Assembly: GCA_020636105.1 (NCBI GenBank)
Contig: JACJYL010000001.1
Location: 372,001-436,000 of the forward strand
Direction of reading: 5' to 3'
DNA from: Lewinellaceae bacterium
Lineage (GTDB): Bacteria; Bacteroidota; Bacteroidia; Chitinophagales; Saprospiraceae
DNA length: 64,000 nucleotides
A program made the position numbers and the translations under genes. Each line of letters opens with the position of its first letter. Positions within the stretch are counted from its first letter, which is position 1. The notes beneath the pieces were generated by a model. That model searched no databases, was not told the DNA's origin, and worked only from the letters and a program-made list of their open reading frames with translations. Of this stretch, positions 25,946 through 35,661 are shown piece after piece.

Positions 25946-26284
25946 TCAGGAAAGTCGGGCCTGTAATTTTTCAGGAGAAATATCCAGATGTGAAGTATTC
26001 CAGGTACAATCACCATGCTCAATCAACAAAAGTTGAGGAGAGGCATGTTCCACCTGGAAAACTTCAGCTATTTTATTAGATATATCCCGACGTTCGATCA
26101 GATCCAGATAATAGACCTTAACCGAATGATTATCCCAATCCTTGCTTTTCTCCAAACGAGATTTTGCAATTGAACTGATAGAACACCTCGTACTGTGTTT
26201 GAAAATGACACAAGGAGTTTCTGAGGAGGATTGCCTGATGGCATTCAACTCTTCAATATCTTCAAGCGCTATCCAATTTATCAT
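25946..26284 (-). CDS. ytxJ: Bacilliredoxin-like YtxJ protein
   Basis: 112 residues from the ATG at 26284 (MINWIALEDIEELNAI); an upstream in-frame ATG would overlap the preceding small gene. Thioredoxin-like fold with FKHSTRCSISSIAKSRLE, where the single active-site Cys (CSIS) replaces CxxC, as in YtxJ. In the bacillithiol system such proteins remove bacillithiol from mixed disulfides. This suggests the organism makes bacillithiol (inference). It starts 4 bases after a small lipoprotein gene. Confidence 0.85.
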   Translation of the reverse strand: MINWIALEDIEELNAIRQSSSETPCVIFKHSTRCSISSIAKSRLEKSKDWDNHSVKVYYLDLIERRDISNKIAEVFQVEHASPQLLLIEHGDCTWNTSHLDISPEKLQARLS

Positions 26285-26288
26285 TCTT

Positions 26289-26456
26289 CTACTTATTGAA
26301 AATAACAGCAGATACCGTTTCGGCAACGTCCATGACCGTTATATTATGAGAGAAATTCGTCGGACAACCTACTCCTCTGTTGCAAGAAGAAAAAATGGTG
26401 GTTACTGCGAAAAAAGTCAAAATGATGGCCAGTCGATTTACAATTCGGTTATTCAT
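26289..26456 (-). CDS. Small lipoprotein of unknown function
   Basis: 55 residues (ATG at 26456, stop TAG at 26289). The first 25 residues form a lipoprotein signal: basic MNNRIVNRLA, a hydrophobic stretch, then lipobox FSSC with Cys at 25. The mature part is only about 31 residues, with a second Cys at 31 and a hydrophobic end VSAVIFNK. The stop is 4 bases from the ytxJ start, so the two are likely co-transcribed. Similar short Cys-containing lipoproteins are common in Bacteroidota, but no function can be assigned. Confidence 0.6.
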   Translation of the reverse strand: MNNRIVNRLAIILTFFAVTTIFSSCNRGVGCPTNFSHNITVMDVAETVSAVIFNK

Positions 26457-26663
26457 CTGAATATGATTTAGTTTTAATAAAAAAAGTTGATTTTTTATGT
26501 TCTGAGTGTTAACGATTGAGCATTCAGGATATTATACACCAATAACATTAATTTTGTTTCGATAAGGTATAATTGATTTTGAATGGCACAAAGCGCTGCA
26601 AAAGTAAGTAATCTTGTTGATATATAGTTATTTGTAAAAAAATGATTAAAGCAAATGGCTAAT

Positions 26664-26697
26664 TTTGTCGTTAGCTGTATTTTTTTTCCTAATTTTG
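26664..26697 (+). promoter_or_regulatory. Candidate promoter for pdhB
   Basis: TAATTTTG (26690-26697) matches the Bacteroidota TAnnTTTG box 24 bases before the pdhB ATG. A TTTG (26664-26667) lies 22 bases upstream as a possible -33 box, which is slightly long spacing. The TTTG is itself part of another TAATTTTG (26660-26667), so two start sites are possible. The rest of the 265-bp gap shows nothing else. Confidence 0.5.
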
Positions 26698-26721
26698 CCC
26701 TCTGCAAAAAAAAGTAAACAT

Positions 26722-27708
26722 ATGAGTAATATACTAGCATTACGCGATGCATTAAATGAGGCTATGTCGGAGGAGATGAGACGTGATGAAAACGTCTTTT
26801 TACTCGGAGAAGAAGTAGCCGCTTATAATGGAGCCTATAAAGTCAGTAAAGGAATGTTGGACGAATTCGGTCCAAAAAGGGTGATTGATACCCCTATTAC
26901 GGAATTGGGTTTTACTGCTATCGGGGTAGGAGCCGCTATGAACGGACTGAGACCCATTGTAGAGTTTATGACCTGGAATTTTGCGATTTTGGCATTTGAC
27001 CAGATTGTCAACAATGCAGCAAAAACCCTTTCTCAGTCGGCAGGTGCTTTTAGTTGTCCTATTGTATTCCGCGGACCTTCAGGCTCTGCCGGACAGCTGG
27101 CACAACAACACTCACAATCTTTCGAAAGCTGGATGGCCAATGTTCCCGGGTTGAAAGTGATTTCCTGTATTGATCCGGGCGATGCCAAAGGATTACTCAA
27201 ATCTGCTATCCGTGATGAAGATCCGGTATGTTTTATGGAATCCGAATCATTGTATGGATTTAAAGGAGAAGTGCCTACAGGTGAATACCTGGTTCCTATT
27301 GGTAAAGCTGCAGTGCGCCGCGAAGGAACAGACGTGACCCTTGTTTCTTACAATAAAATGATGCTTCCTACGCTTGAAGCTGCCGAAGCACTGGCTAAGG
27401 AAGGGATTTCAGCCGAAGTCATTGATCTGAGAACCATCCGTCCACTCGATTACCAAACGATTGTAGAATCAGTCAAAAAAACCAATCGTCTGGTTGTCAT
27501 TGACGAATCCTGGCCGTTTGCCGGTATTTCATCAGAAGTGGCTTATCAACTGCAAAAATACGCCTTTGATTATCTTGATGCTCCGGTGTTAAGGGTAAAT
27601 TCGGCGGACACTTCTTTGCCTTATGGCGCAGCTTTTGTGGAAGAATACCTTCCCAATGCCCAGAAAATCATCCAGGCAATGAAAGAAGTGAGTTATTCTG
27701 CTCAATAA
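26722..27708 (+). CDS. pdhB: Pyruvate dehydrogenase E1 component, beta subunit
   Basis: 328 residues from the ATG at 26722 (MSNILALRDALNEAMSEEM). An ATG-less upstream extension is hydrophobic and atypical. Transketolase pyrimidine domain: VFLLGEEVAAYNGAYKVSKG, DTPITELGFTAIGVGAAMNG and FRGPSGSAGQLAQQHSQ. The C-terminal transketolase domain has VIDLRTIRPLDYQTI. With E1-alpha it decarboxylates pyruvate using thiamine diphosphate. The alpha and E2 genes are not adjacent in this window. Confidence 0.93.
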   Translation: MSNILALRDALNEAMSEEMRRDENVFLLGEEVAAYNGAYKVSKGMLDEFGPKRVIDTPITELGFTAIGVGAAMNGLRPIVEFMTWNFAILAFDQIVNNAAKTLSQSAGAFSCPIVFRGPSGSAGQLAQQHSQSFESWMANVPGLKVISCIDPGDAKGLLKSAIRDEDPVCFMESESLYGFKGEVPTGEYLVPIGKAAVRREGTDVTLVSYNKMMLPTLEAAEALAKEGISAEVIDLRTIRPLDYQTIVESVKKTNRLVVIDESWPFAGISSEVAYQLQKYAFDYLDAPVLRVNSADTSLPYGAAFVEEYLPNAQKIIQAMKEVSYSAQ

Positions 27709-27731
27709 CAGTACCTCTTAATTTTGTAGAA

Positions 27732-28721
27732 ATGCCTGTAATTCCTGGATCCAGCTACAAGCCTTCTTTTTTATTCAGGTTCAGGCACATCAATACCATA
27801 TATCCATCTTTTTTTAGATCCTTTCCCGATTTTCCTTACAAACGGGAAAGGATCTTTACTCCTGATGGCGATTTTCTGGACCTGGACTGGACTGGAAATG
27901 GAAGTGATCGGCTGATCATTGTTTTACACGGATTGGAAGGAAGTGCTCAGCGCCCTTATGTAAAAGGAATCATAAAACATTTTAAGTCCCAAGGGTGGGA
28001 TGGGGTGGGGCTCAATCAGCGAAGCTGTAGCGGAGAACTCAATGCTACCCTTAGGTCCTACCACATGGGCGTGAGCGATGATCTTGAGTTGGTGGTGAAT
28101 CATATCCTGGAAAAATACAAATACAAAACCATCGTTTTGGCAGGGTTCAGTATGGGCGGCAATATTTTACTTAAATATATGGGGGAACAAAAAGATCAGA
28201 TTCCTAAAGCCATAAAGGCCGGTCTGGCCTTTAGCGTTCCTTGTGAAATAGTTTCAGCAAATGAGCAGATCGGCAAATGGTACAACAGGCACTATGTGTG
28301 GCGGTTTATGGAAACATTGAATAAAAAGATGTTGAAAAAGGCGGATAAATTCCCCGGCTTGTTGAATGTCGATAAACCCTTGCCCAGGAATTTCACAGAG
28401 TTTGACGACCGGTTTACCAGCAAATTACACGGGTTTAAAGATGCAGTGGATTATTGGCAAAAGTGCAGCAGTCTGCCTTTATTGGAAGACATCAGGATCC
28501 CGGTTTTACTGGTAAATGCAAAAGATGACAGCTTTCTAAGCGAAAAATGTTTTCCCTATGAAATTGCAAAAAAAAATCCTTACTTTTATCTGGAGACCCC
28601 TGATTGGGGCGGACATGTCGGTTTTGCAGGTCATCGTCATGCAAAGGGGGCATACTGGAGTGAAATCCGGGCTTTTGAATTTGTAAGCTCAATGATCACT
28701 GAATCATTAATAAATAGTTAA
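27732..28721 (+). CDS. Alpha/beta hydrolase, YheT-like
   Basis: 329 residues. Alpha/beta-hydrolase fold of the YheT/ABHD1-3 group: oxyanion motif VLHGLEGSAQRPYVKGI, NQRSCSGELN and nucleophile elbow GFSMGGN, with the C-terminal catalytic His in GGHVGF. Typical members are esterases or lipases of uncertain substrate. It follows pdhB by 23 bases and may be in the same transcript. Confidence 0.87.
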   Translation: MPVIPGSSYKPSFLFRFRHINTIYPSFFRSFPDFPYKRERIFTPDGDFLDLDWTGNGSDRLIIVLHGLEGSAQRPYVKGIIKHFKSQGWDGVGLNQRSCSGELNATLRSYHMGVSDDLELVVNHILEKYKYKTIVLAGFSMGGNILLKYMGEQKDQIPKAIKAGLAFSVPCEIVSANEQIGKWYNRHYVWRFMETLNKKMLKKADKFPGLLNVDKPLPRNFTEFDDRFTSKLHGFKDAVDYWQKCSSLPLLEDIRIPVLLVNAKDDSFLSEKCFPYEIAKKNPYFYLETPDWGGHVGFAGHRHAKGAYWSEIRAFEFVSSMITESLINS

Positions 28722-28828
28722 AATTCAGTGGTTCGTACCACCTTTTTTTTGTTAATTGAGTTTATACTGGTAACGGCACGGTTTTTAATACATGAATCCT
28801 TATCGCCGGTTTATCGTATCATTATATA

Positions 28829-31800
28829 ATGGAAGAACAACGAGATTACATTGAGGAACGGGTGCAGAAAAACTTTGTGATGCGCCAGGTTTTCCGCGTG
28901 CTCACCAGGACAGTGGCTTGGATAGGAGTCTTGTTGTTGGTTTTTTTGCTCATTTTTCAGATTCCCGGCGTTCAGAACTGGATGGTTCGAAAAGTAACAA
29001 GTGCCATTTCCCAAAAAACAGAGACGATCGTCAGACTAGATAATGCCTATCTTTCTTTTTTCGATCACCTGATATTAAAGAATGTTTACATAGAGGATTA
29101 CAATTGTGATACCTTGCTTTTTGCCGGAAAACTCGAAGTGGATTTTAACCTCAATCCCTTAGTGTTGATCAGAAAAGGGCTGGTGGTGGAAAAAATAGGC
29201 CTTACCAAGGCTCTTGTGAAAATACAACAGGTTGAAGGGGAAAACTCTAGCAATATAGAAACTTTTGCTCAAAAATTATTGGCTTCCGATACTCAGTCGG
29301 AAAAGCCAAACCAGGATACAGTCAGGCAATCCTTTAGTTTAGGGTTGGAGGAATTGACCTTAAACAAGGTGAAATTCCTGAAAAACAATGAAATTTGGGG
29401 AAGTAAACTAGAGATTTTTCTTAATTCCGGGACCTTTTTGTTTAATGACCTGAATCTGCCCGATAAAATAGTCGATATTCAGACCATTGACATTAACGGT
29501 TTGTCTATGAGATCCGAAAATCATCCTTCAAAGCCCCTGCCAGCCGGTTCTTATGTAGAATATATCAATGAAGGATCAGACGATACAGCCCCCGGCGATA
29601 CTACTAAATTTAAACTCATTGTCAATCAAATCGATCTTACCAATAGTGCTTTCTCCTTGCATAATTTTGAAAAAGCTCCGGTAAAAACCACCCCTGAATC
29701 GGAACTCGATTTTAAACATCTTGAAGTCTTTGATATTGGCATCCGGATTGATAGCTTTGAATTTCATGATATGAATTTCATGGGTAAAATCAATTCTATT
29801 GCGGCCAAAACTTCCAGTGGTTTTCAGTTGAATGAATTGTCGGTTAAGGATGCCAGGGTGACTCCGACAAGGACCACCCTAAATGGCCTGAAAATTATTA
29901 CCCCCGATAGTGAAATTGGAGATACGCTCGTATTCAGATACCATCAATATCCTGATTTTAAAGAGTTTGTCGATGAAGTGCGCATCAATGCAAAAATCAA
30001 TGAGTCATTCGTGGCGCTGAAGGATATTATGGCTTTTGCTCCGGCTTTGGAAGAAAATATTTTTTTCAATAACAATCGTAATACCATTTTAAAAATTGAT
30101 GGTGTGGTAAACGGACAGATCAATAATCTCAGTGCGCGTAACCTGGATATCATATTACCTGACGGCAGCAAGATTGCAGGGAACTTCGGTTCGCGAAACC
30201 TGGCCGTTAAGACCCAGGAAATGGTTGATCTCCAACTGACGGAATTGCGGACTACCATGCACACGCTCAGACAACTCATCCCTAATTTTAACCTCCCGGA
30301 AACTTTTGGTAGGCTGGGCCATCTGTACTTTACAGGAAGTTTTTACGGCTTTTTTGCAGATTTTGTAGCTTTCGGTGATCTTCGGACAGATATTGGTCGG
30401 GCTAAAATGGATATGCAAATGAATCTGCTCAAAGGGTTGGATAAAGCCAGTTACCGGGGTAAATTAAGTTTGTTCAACTTCAACCTGGGCACCTGGACAC
30501 AAAACCCTGACTTGGGATTGGTTAATTTTTCTTCAAAGGTGGAAAACGGAAGCGGGCTTACCGCAGAAACGGCCAATGCCGATTTGCAGGCCAATATTGA
30601 AAGTTTTTACTTTAAAAAATATAATTATCAGAATGCCATTCTTACAGGAAAGCTGAATCAGAATTTTTTTAACGGAGATTTTATCATTAAGGATGAGAAC
30701 ATTGATTTTTCCTTTGGGGGTGAAATCGACATGAAGGGAGAGATTCCTGCCTACAACTTTAAAGCCAATGTCAGGAAACTGGCTTTAAAACCATTGAACC
30801 TTTCAGGTCAGAACATTACGCTGGCCGGTGATTTTGACCTCAATCTTAGGAACAAAAAACTGGAGGACCTGGCCGGAAAGGCCATAGTAAAGAACTTCGT
30901 CATCCTGAGGGAAGATACCCGGTATGACATTAATTCCATGGTGGTGGAATCATCGGTAGACATTGAAGGAAAAAAGACCTTTATCCTGCTTTCCGAGGTA
31001 CTGGGCTGCAAAGTGGAAGGAAATTTTAAAATTGATCAGCTGCCTAATATATTTGTTGGGTATATGGCCGAAAATTTTCCAGGTTTTGCCGGCAGAATGA
31101 ACATTATCCCCCCCAAAAAGGAAGTTGAACAAGCAGACTTTAACTTTGAACTGAATATTATTGATTCAAGAGGGCTCAATTGGCTGGCGGATGAAAAGTT
31201 GGGGATTTTAAAAGATATACGTATCGATGGATTTTTGAGTGGGGCAACTAAAAGAGCATCTTTTAATCTTGTATCCCCGGGATTTAGTTACGGGAATATT
31301 GCTCTGGGGGAAACCACCCTGACTTTTAATGGGCAAGACAGCCTGGCCCAGATAGACCTGGAAGTATTTAATATTTTTTCCAAGGATAAAAAGGTATTAC
31401 CCACATTAAATTTTGGGGGAAAATTGAGGCCTGATACGCTTGGGTTTAAAATAAGTTTTGCGGCTGATTCTCCTGCTTTTTTTGACAACCTTGCCTTACA
31501 GGGAGTTATTTTTCTTGCGGATACCTCCCATTATGGTCTGACATTGCTGCAGGACAACCTCATGATTTTTGAAAACCCCTGGCTGATCAACCCCAAAAAC
31601 AGGATCATTTTTAAAAAGGACGAATTGGCCATCAGTAATTTTGAATTGAATAATGAAGACAAATTTGTAAAACTATCCAGCTTAGGGTCAAAAGGGGTAA
31701 ATGTTAAAATTTCAAATTTGGATTTTAGTTATATAGATGAAATATGGGATTATGACCGGCTTGATTTCGCTGGAAATTATGACCTCAATGTCAATGTTCA

Positions 31801-33742
31801 GGACATTTTCAAACAGGAGAGTATTAGTGCTTCGTTTAGGTCGGACGCTTTTTATATAAACAATGATTATTTTGGTCAACTTGAACTTGATTTGTTTGCC
31901 AAAAGCCTCAGGGGAAGAGCCAACGCCCACCTTGAAATTGTCAAAGATGACTCCAGGCTGAATGTAGATGGATTTTACAATATAATGTCTGCCACAGAAT
32001 CTCAGAAGATCCCTGAAGAGCAGAAAGCTAAATATTTTGATTTTAATCTGACCGTTGAAAATTATCCACTGAATTTCGCTGGTTATTTCGTTGCCCCTCA
32101 GGTAAAAGATATTACAGGGTCTTTTGATGTGGATTTTGCCATGAAGGGAATGTTTCCCAAGCCTGATATTTCAGGTAAGGTCATTGCCAAAAACGGCGCG
32201 TTTACAGTCGACTACCTAAAAACCCGCTACACCTTTGATCACTCTGAAGTAGTAGCCAAACCCTTATTGTTCGATGCCACAGGAACAGTTATTCATGACA
32301 AGTTTGGCAATACCGCAACCATTAAAGGGGGCATCAGTCACAATTATCTCAAGGAACTGGGGGTGGCAGCAACCCTTACGACGGATCGTTTTCTGGCCTT
32401 GGACACCAAAAAAGAAGACAATAGTCTTTTTTATGGAAAAGCACTAGGGAAAGGAGAAGTTCTTTTTAACGGTCGGTTTTCACAAGTAGACATCTATGTG
32501 AATGCAACGGTGAATGAACAGACTCACATTGTTGTTCCGGTAACTTACGATAGAGAAGCTACCGAATTGAATTCCATTCGATTTGTAAACAAACACGAAG
32601 ACATGGAAGAAATCAGCGGCTTTACCACAAGGGAAAGTCCTGAAGGGATCAGCGTTGAAATGGATTTGTCAGTACGTGAGGATGCAATAATGGAATTGAT
32701 TTTTGATGAACAATTAGGGGATATCATTCGGGGGCAGGGGAGAGGCAACATCAGGATGTTGGTGCCAAGAGGGGGAGAGTTCCAGATGTTTGGGGATTAT
32801 ACCATTGAAAGGGGGAATTATCTCTTTACTTTCTGGAATGTAATCAATAAAGATTTTAATGTCAGGGAAGGAGGCACCATCCTCTGGAACGGGGATCCTT
32901 TTGCCGCCAAAATCAACCTGGTGGCTGAGTACAAAAACCTGACGGTAACCCCTTTGAATTTTATCAAAGAATACATTATCCCTGGTAGCGAACTGGAAGC
33001 TGAGGCTTATAAACGGACGGATGTGGAGCTGACGCTGTTGTTGCAGGGAGAATTGCTTAAACCCGATATTAATTTTGACATCAGGTTTCCTAATCTGACC
33101 AGCCAGTTGCAAACTTTTGCTGACAGTAAACTCAGGTTGCTAAAAGGAGATCAGAACGAGCTGAACCGCCAGGTATTCGGGCTTATCGTTATGGGACAGT
33201 TTTTTCCTTCAGACTTTTCTTCTGCCAATGTTTTGGGTAACACAGCCGGCAATACCCTGAGTGAATTTTTATCCAATCAGTTTTCTTTATTGATCAATCA
33301 CCTGTTCTCTGAAGCTTCTGAAGACAATAAAATATTTTCAAACACCCAATTTGATTTCGTTTATAAAACCCAAAACCAAAATGTGATTACTTCCGGACAA
33401 ACCACTGGCACGACGGCTAATCAGGATATTCAACTCAGTATAACAAAGAAATTTTTAGATGACCGACTGTCCATCCAGGTTGGAGGCAATGTGGATATCG
33501 GAAATGATGTTTACGGGGTGCCCGATGAAAGTGGTGCATTTGTGGGAGACGATATTGTAATTGAATATATCCTGAATAAAAGCAGATCGTTGAAGTTGAA
33601 GATTTACCAGAAACTGGAACCGGATATCAGCGGTGGGAGAAGATTCCAGGTTGGAACCGGTTTGAGCTATAGAAGAGAATTTAACTCCTTTAGTGACTTC
33701 TTTGAAAGCTTTAAAAAGGCCAATCAAAAAATAGACAACTAA
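28829..33742 (+). CDS. TamB-like translocation/assembly protein (DUF490)
   Basis: 1637 residues. An N-terminal membrane anchor (about 31-48) is followed by a very long beta-rich AsmA/TamB-type region that probably forms a hydrophobic groove spanning the periplasm. The conserved C-terminal TamB domain is at about 1290-1620, with RGQGRGNIRMLVPRGGEFQM and NRQVFGLIVMGQFFP. TamB-like proteins connect the inner membrane to outer-membrane assembly or carry lipids between membranes. Single gene, followed by a strong hairpin. Confidence 0.92.
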   Translation: MEEQRDYIEERVQKNFVMRQVFRVLTRTVAWIGVLLLVFLLIFQIPGVQNWMVRKVTSAISQKTETIVRLDNAYLSFFDHLILKNVYIEDYNCDTLLFAGKLEVDFNLNPLVLIRKGLVVEKIGLTKALVKIQQVEGENSSNIETFAQKLLASDTQSEKPNQDTVRQSFSLGLEELTLNKVKFLKNNEIWGSKLEIFLNSGTFLFNDLNLPDKIVDIQTIDINGLSMRSENHPSKPLPAGSYVEYINEGSDDTAPGDTTKFKLIVNQIDLTNSAFSLHNFEKAPVKTTPESELDFKHLEVFDIGIRIDSFEFHDMNFMGKINSIAAKTSSGFQLNELSVKDARVTPTRTTLNGLKIITPDSEIGDTLVFRYHQYPDFKEFVDEVRINAKINESFVALKDIMAFAPALEENIFFNNNRNTILKIDGVVNGQINNLSARNLDIILPDGSKIAGNFGSRNLAVKTQEMVDLQLTELRTTMHTLRQLIPNFNLPETFGRLGHLYFTGSFYGFFADFVAFGDLRTDIGRAKMDMQMNLLKGLDKASYRGKLSLFNFNLGTWTQNPDLGLVNFSSKVENGSGLTAETANADLQANIESFYFKKYNYQNAILTGKLNQNFFNGDFIIKDENIDFSFGGEIDMKGEIPAYNFKANVRKLALKPLNLSGQNITLAGDFDLNLRNKKLEDLAGKAIVKNFVILREDTRYDINSMVVESSVDIEGKKTFILLSEVLGCKVEGNFKIDQLPNIFVGYMAENFPGFAGRMNIIPPKKEVEQADFNFELNIIDSRGLNWLADEKLGILKDIRIDGFLSGATKRASFNLVSPGFSYGNIALGETTLTFNGQDSLAQIDLEVFNIFSKDKKVLPTLNFGGKLRPDTLGFKISFAADSPAFFDNLALQGVIFLADTSHYGLTLLQDNLMIFENPWLINPKNRIIFKKDELAISNFELNNEDKFVKLSSLGSKGVNVKISNLDFSYIDEIWDYDRLDFAGNYDLNVNVQDIFKQESISASFRSDAFYINNDYFGQLELDLFAKSLRGRANAHLEIVKDDSRLNVDGFYNIMSATESQKIPEEQKAKYFDFNLTVENYPLNFAGYFVAPQVKDITGSFDVDFAMKGMFPKPDISGKVIAKNGAFTVDYLKTRYTFDHSEVVAKPLLFDATGTVIHDKFGNTATIKGGISHNYLKELGVAATLTTDRFLALDTKKEDNSLFYGKALGKGEVLFNGRFSQVDIYVNATVNEQTHIVVPVTYDREATELNSIRFVNKHEDMEEISGFTTRESPEGISVEMDLSVREDAIMELIFDEQLGDIIRGQGRGNIRMLVPRGGEFQMFGDYTIERGNYLFTFWNVINKDFNVREGGTILWNGDPFAAKINLVAEYKNLTVTPLNFIKEYIIPGSELEAEAYKRTDVELTLLLQGELLKPDINFDIRFPNLTSQLQTFADSKLRLLKGDQNELNRQVFGLIVMGQFFPSDFSSANVLGNTAGNTLSEFLSNQFSLLINHLFSEASEDNKIFSNTQFDFVYKTQNQNVITSGQTTGTTANQDIQLSITKKFLDDRLSIQVGGNVDIGNDVYGVPDESGAFVGDDIVIEYILNKSRSLKLKIYQKLEPDISGGRRFQVGTGLSYRREFNSFSDFFESFKKANQKIDN

Positions 33743-33769
33743 GACAGTTGGTGAAGGGTGGTTCAAGGA

Positions 33770-33815
33770 TTTGTTTGAAATTCCGGCTACTTTCTTTTAC
33801 AGAATTTCAAACAAA
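33770..33815. terminator. Hairpin between tamB and the nuclease gene
   Basis: A perfect 14-bp stem (TTTGTTTGAAATTC / GAATTTCAAACAAA) with an 18-base loop lies between two convergent genes. The stem is AT-rich and without a long T-run, so it is a weak but plausible bidirectional terminator. Confidence 0.55.
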
Positions 33816-33840
33816 CCTTTGAAATTGCCCACATCCCTTA

Positions 33841-34854
33841 TTATTTCCTTCCCATCAATTCAATAGAAACAGGAAGATGGTCGCTGAACCCCCCATAATA
33901 ATTTGGACCGCCGTAAGTTCTGTTCGGCGTAAAGCCGTCTTTCCCTTTATACATCAGCCAGCTAAAATCAACAATAGTGGCCTTTTTGACCAGTAACGAA
34001 CCTTGTGGATTTCTTAGATCGGCAGAAACGATGAACTGATCCAGCATATTCCAGTCACCTCTATAGTAATAGGATCCTTTTTTTTCTGTATGGAAGCTGT
34101 AAAAACAATTGTACAGTAATCCTTCCAGGGAAGCACTGGAATCGGGAAGTGCCCCCAAAACCGAATTGATGCTGGTATTATCAGGTTCGTCATTAAAATC
34201 TCCCATGATTACAATTTTGGCACTGGGTTCCTTTCTTAAAATTTCATCGACTGCTTTCCTGACCTGTTGAGCCACAAACAATCTTTTGGGTTCACTCTGC
34301 TCAAGGCCTCCTCTTCGTGAAGGCCAGTGGTTGACAAAAAGGTGGATAATATCTCCATTGGAAAGTTTACCTTTTGCGTAAAGGATATCCCTGGTCGTGT
34401 AATCTTTTTCAATAAATTCGGGAAAGTTAACCCGGATAAATTCGGTTTCAAGTACCTTAAAATCTTTCTTTTTGTAGAGCAAGGCCACATCAATCCCACG
34501 CACATCGGGAGAATCTTTATGAATGATGCCGTAATCTTCCTCAACCAGTCCGGGGGCGTTGATCAGATCTTCCAGCACCTTTTTATTTTCGATCTCTGCC
34601 AGGCCTATAAAATTTGGCCTGCCAAGACTATCCATCACCTGGGCGATCTTCCCTATTTTAAGCTGATAGCGTTCCATATCCCATTTCTGCACTCCTTCGG
34701 GTGTGAAATCTTCGTCCAATGTGGCAGGATCATCTTCAATGTCAAAGAGGTTTTCTACGTTATAAAAGGCCAGTTTGTAGGACTGCTGCCCCATGAGTCC
34801 GGTGCTCACCAGCAGGAAACAAAACGCCAACCAGAATATTTGTTTTTTTTGCAT
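33841..34854 (-). CDS. Secreted endonuclease/exonuclease/phosphatase family protein
   Basis: 337 residues with signal peptide (ends VSTGLMGQQ). EEP-fold signatures in order: AFYNVENLFD, GLAEIENKKVLEDLI, FVNHWPSRRGG, IVIMGDFNDEP and GGFSDHLPVSIEL, with the metal-binding Glu, Asp, Asn and His residues intact. Members include secreted nucleases and phosphodiesterases. The substrate cannot be set from sequence. Confidence 0.87.
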   Translation of the reverse strand: MQKKQIFWLAFCFLLVSTGLMGQQSYKLAFYNVENLFDIEDDPATLDEDFTPEGVQKWDMERYQLKIGKIAQVMDSLGRPNFIGLAEIENKKVLEDLINAPGLVEEDYGIIHKDSPDVRGIDVALLYKKKDFKVLETEFIRVNFPEFIEKDYTTRDILYAKGKLSNGDIIHLFVNHWPSRRGGLEQSEPKRLFVAQQVRKAVDEILRKEPSAKIVIMGDFNDEPDNTSINSVLGALPDSSASLEGLLYNCFYSFHTEKKGSYYYRGDWNMLDQFIVSADLRNPQGSLLVKKATIVDFSWLMYKGKDGFTPNRTYGGPNYYGGFSDHLPVSIELMGRK

Positions 34855-34998
34855 TTCAATTTTTTTACAAAAGTAATTTTATTTTTACAATAAATTGTTT
34901 TAAATTGTGCTTAGATTATATCAATTGTTACATTGAGTAAAATCTTCCTGTAAATAACGTAATTATTCCCGTATTCGTTACAAATAAAAAGGCAAACC

Positions 34999-35661
34999 AT
35001 GTTGACAAAAAAATCATTTGACTTTCTAAAAGATCTTTCCAAAAATAACAACAGGGAATGGTTTCAAACGAATAAGAAACGTTATGAGGCTGAGTTGAAA
35101 TTGCCCTACGAGCAATTTATTTCCAACTTAATAGAGGCCTACAAAAAATTAGATCCTCAAATCAACATATTACCCAAAGATGCCGTATTCAGAATCTACC
35201 GGGATACCAGGTTTTCAAAAGATAAAACGCCTTATAAAAATCATGTTGGTGCCCTGATCTCACGATATGGAAGAAAAGGAAAGGAATTTCCCGGACATTA
35301 CATACATATTGAAGTTGGCCGGTTGATGTTGGGAGGAGGAGCCTATTTCCTTGAAAAAGGCTCACTGGATGCCATCAGGGAGCATATCATGAGAAACCCG
35401 GAACGATTTTCTAAAATTATTAATAAGCCTGAATTTATTGAAAAATTCGGCGAGGTAAAAGGCGAGAAGAATGTGCGTATTCCAAAAGATTTGCAGGCCT
35501 TTGCAAAAGAACAACCCCTGATTGCCAACAAGCAATTTTATTTTATGGCCGAGTCACCCCCCGAAAATATTATGGGAGAAGGGGCCGTTGAATATGCCAT
35601 GAATTATTTCCGTGCGGGAGAAGAACTTAATGTTTTTCTTCGTGAAGCCTTGGGCCTCTGA
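34999..35661 (+). CDS. DUF2461 family protein
   Basis: 220 residues. Characteristic DUF2461/TIGR02453 pattern: FLKDLSKNNNREWFQTNKKRYE, then FRIYRDTRFSKDKTPYKNHVGA and GGGAYFLEKGSLDAIREHI. The family is cytoplasmic and of unknown function. It is convergent with aroC with no bases between the stops. Confidence 0.88.
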   Translation: MLTKKSFDFLKDLSKNNNREWFQTNKKRYEAELKLPYEQFISNLIEAYKKLDPQINILPKDAVFRIYRDTRFSKDKTPYKNHVGALISRYGRKGKEFPGHYIHIEVGRLMLGGGAYFLEKGSLDAIREHIMRNPERFSKIINKPEFIEKFGEVKGEKNVRIPKDLQAFAKEQPLIANKQFYFMAESPPENIMGEGAVEYAMNYFRAGEELNVFLREALGL

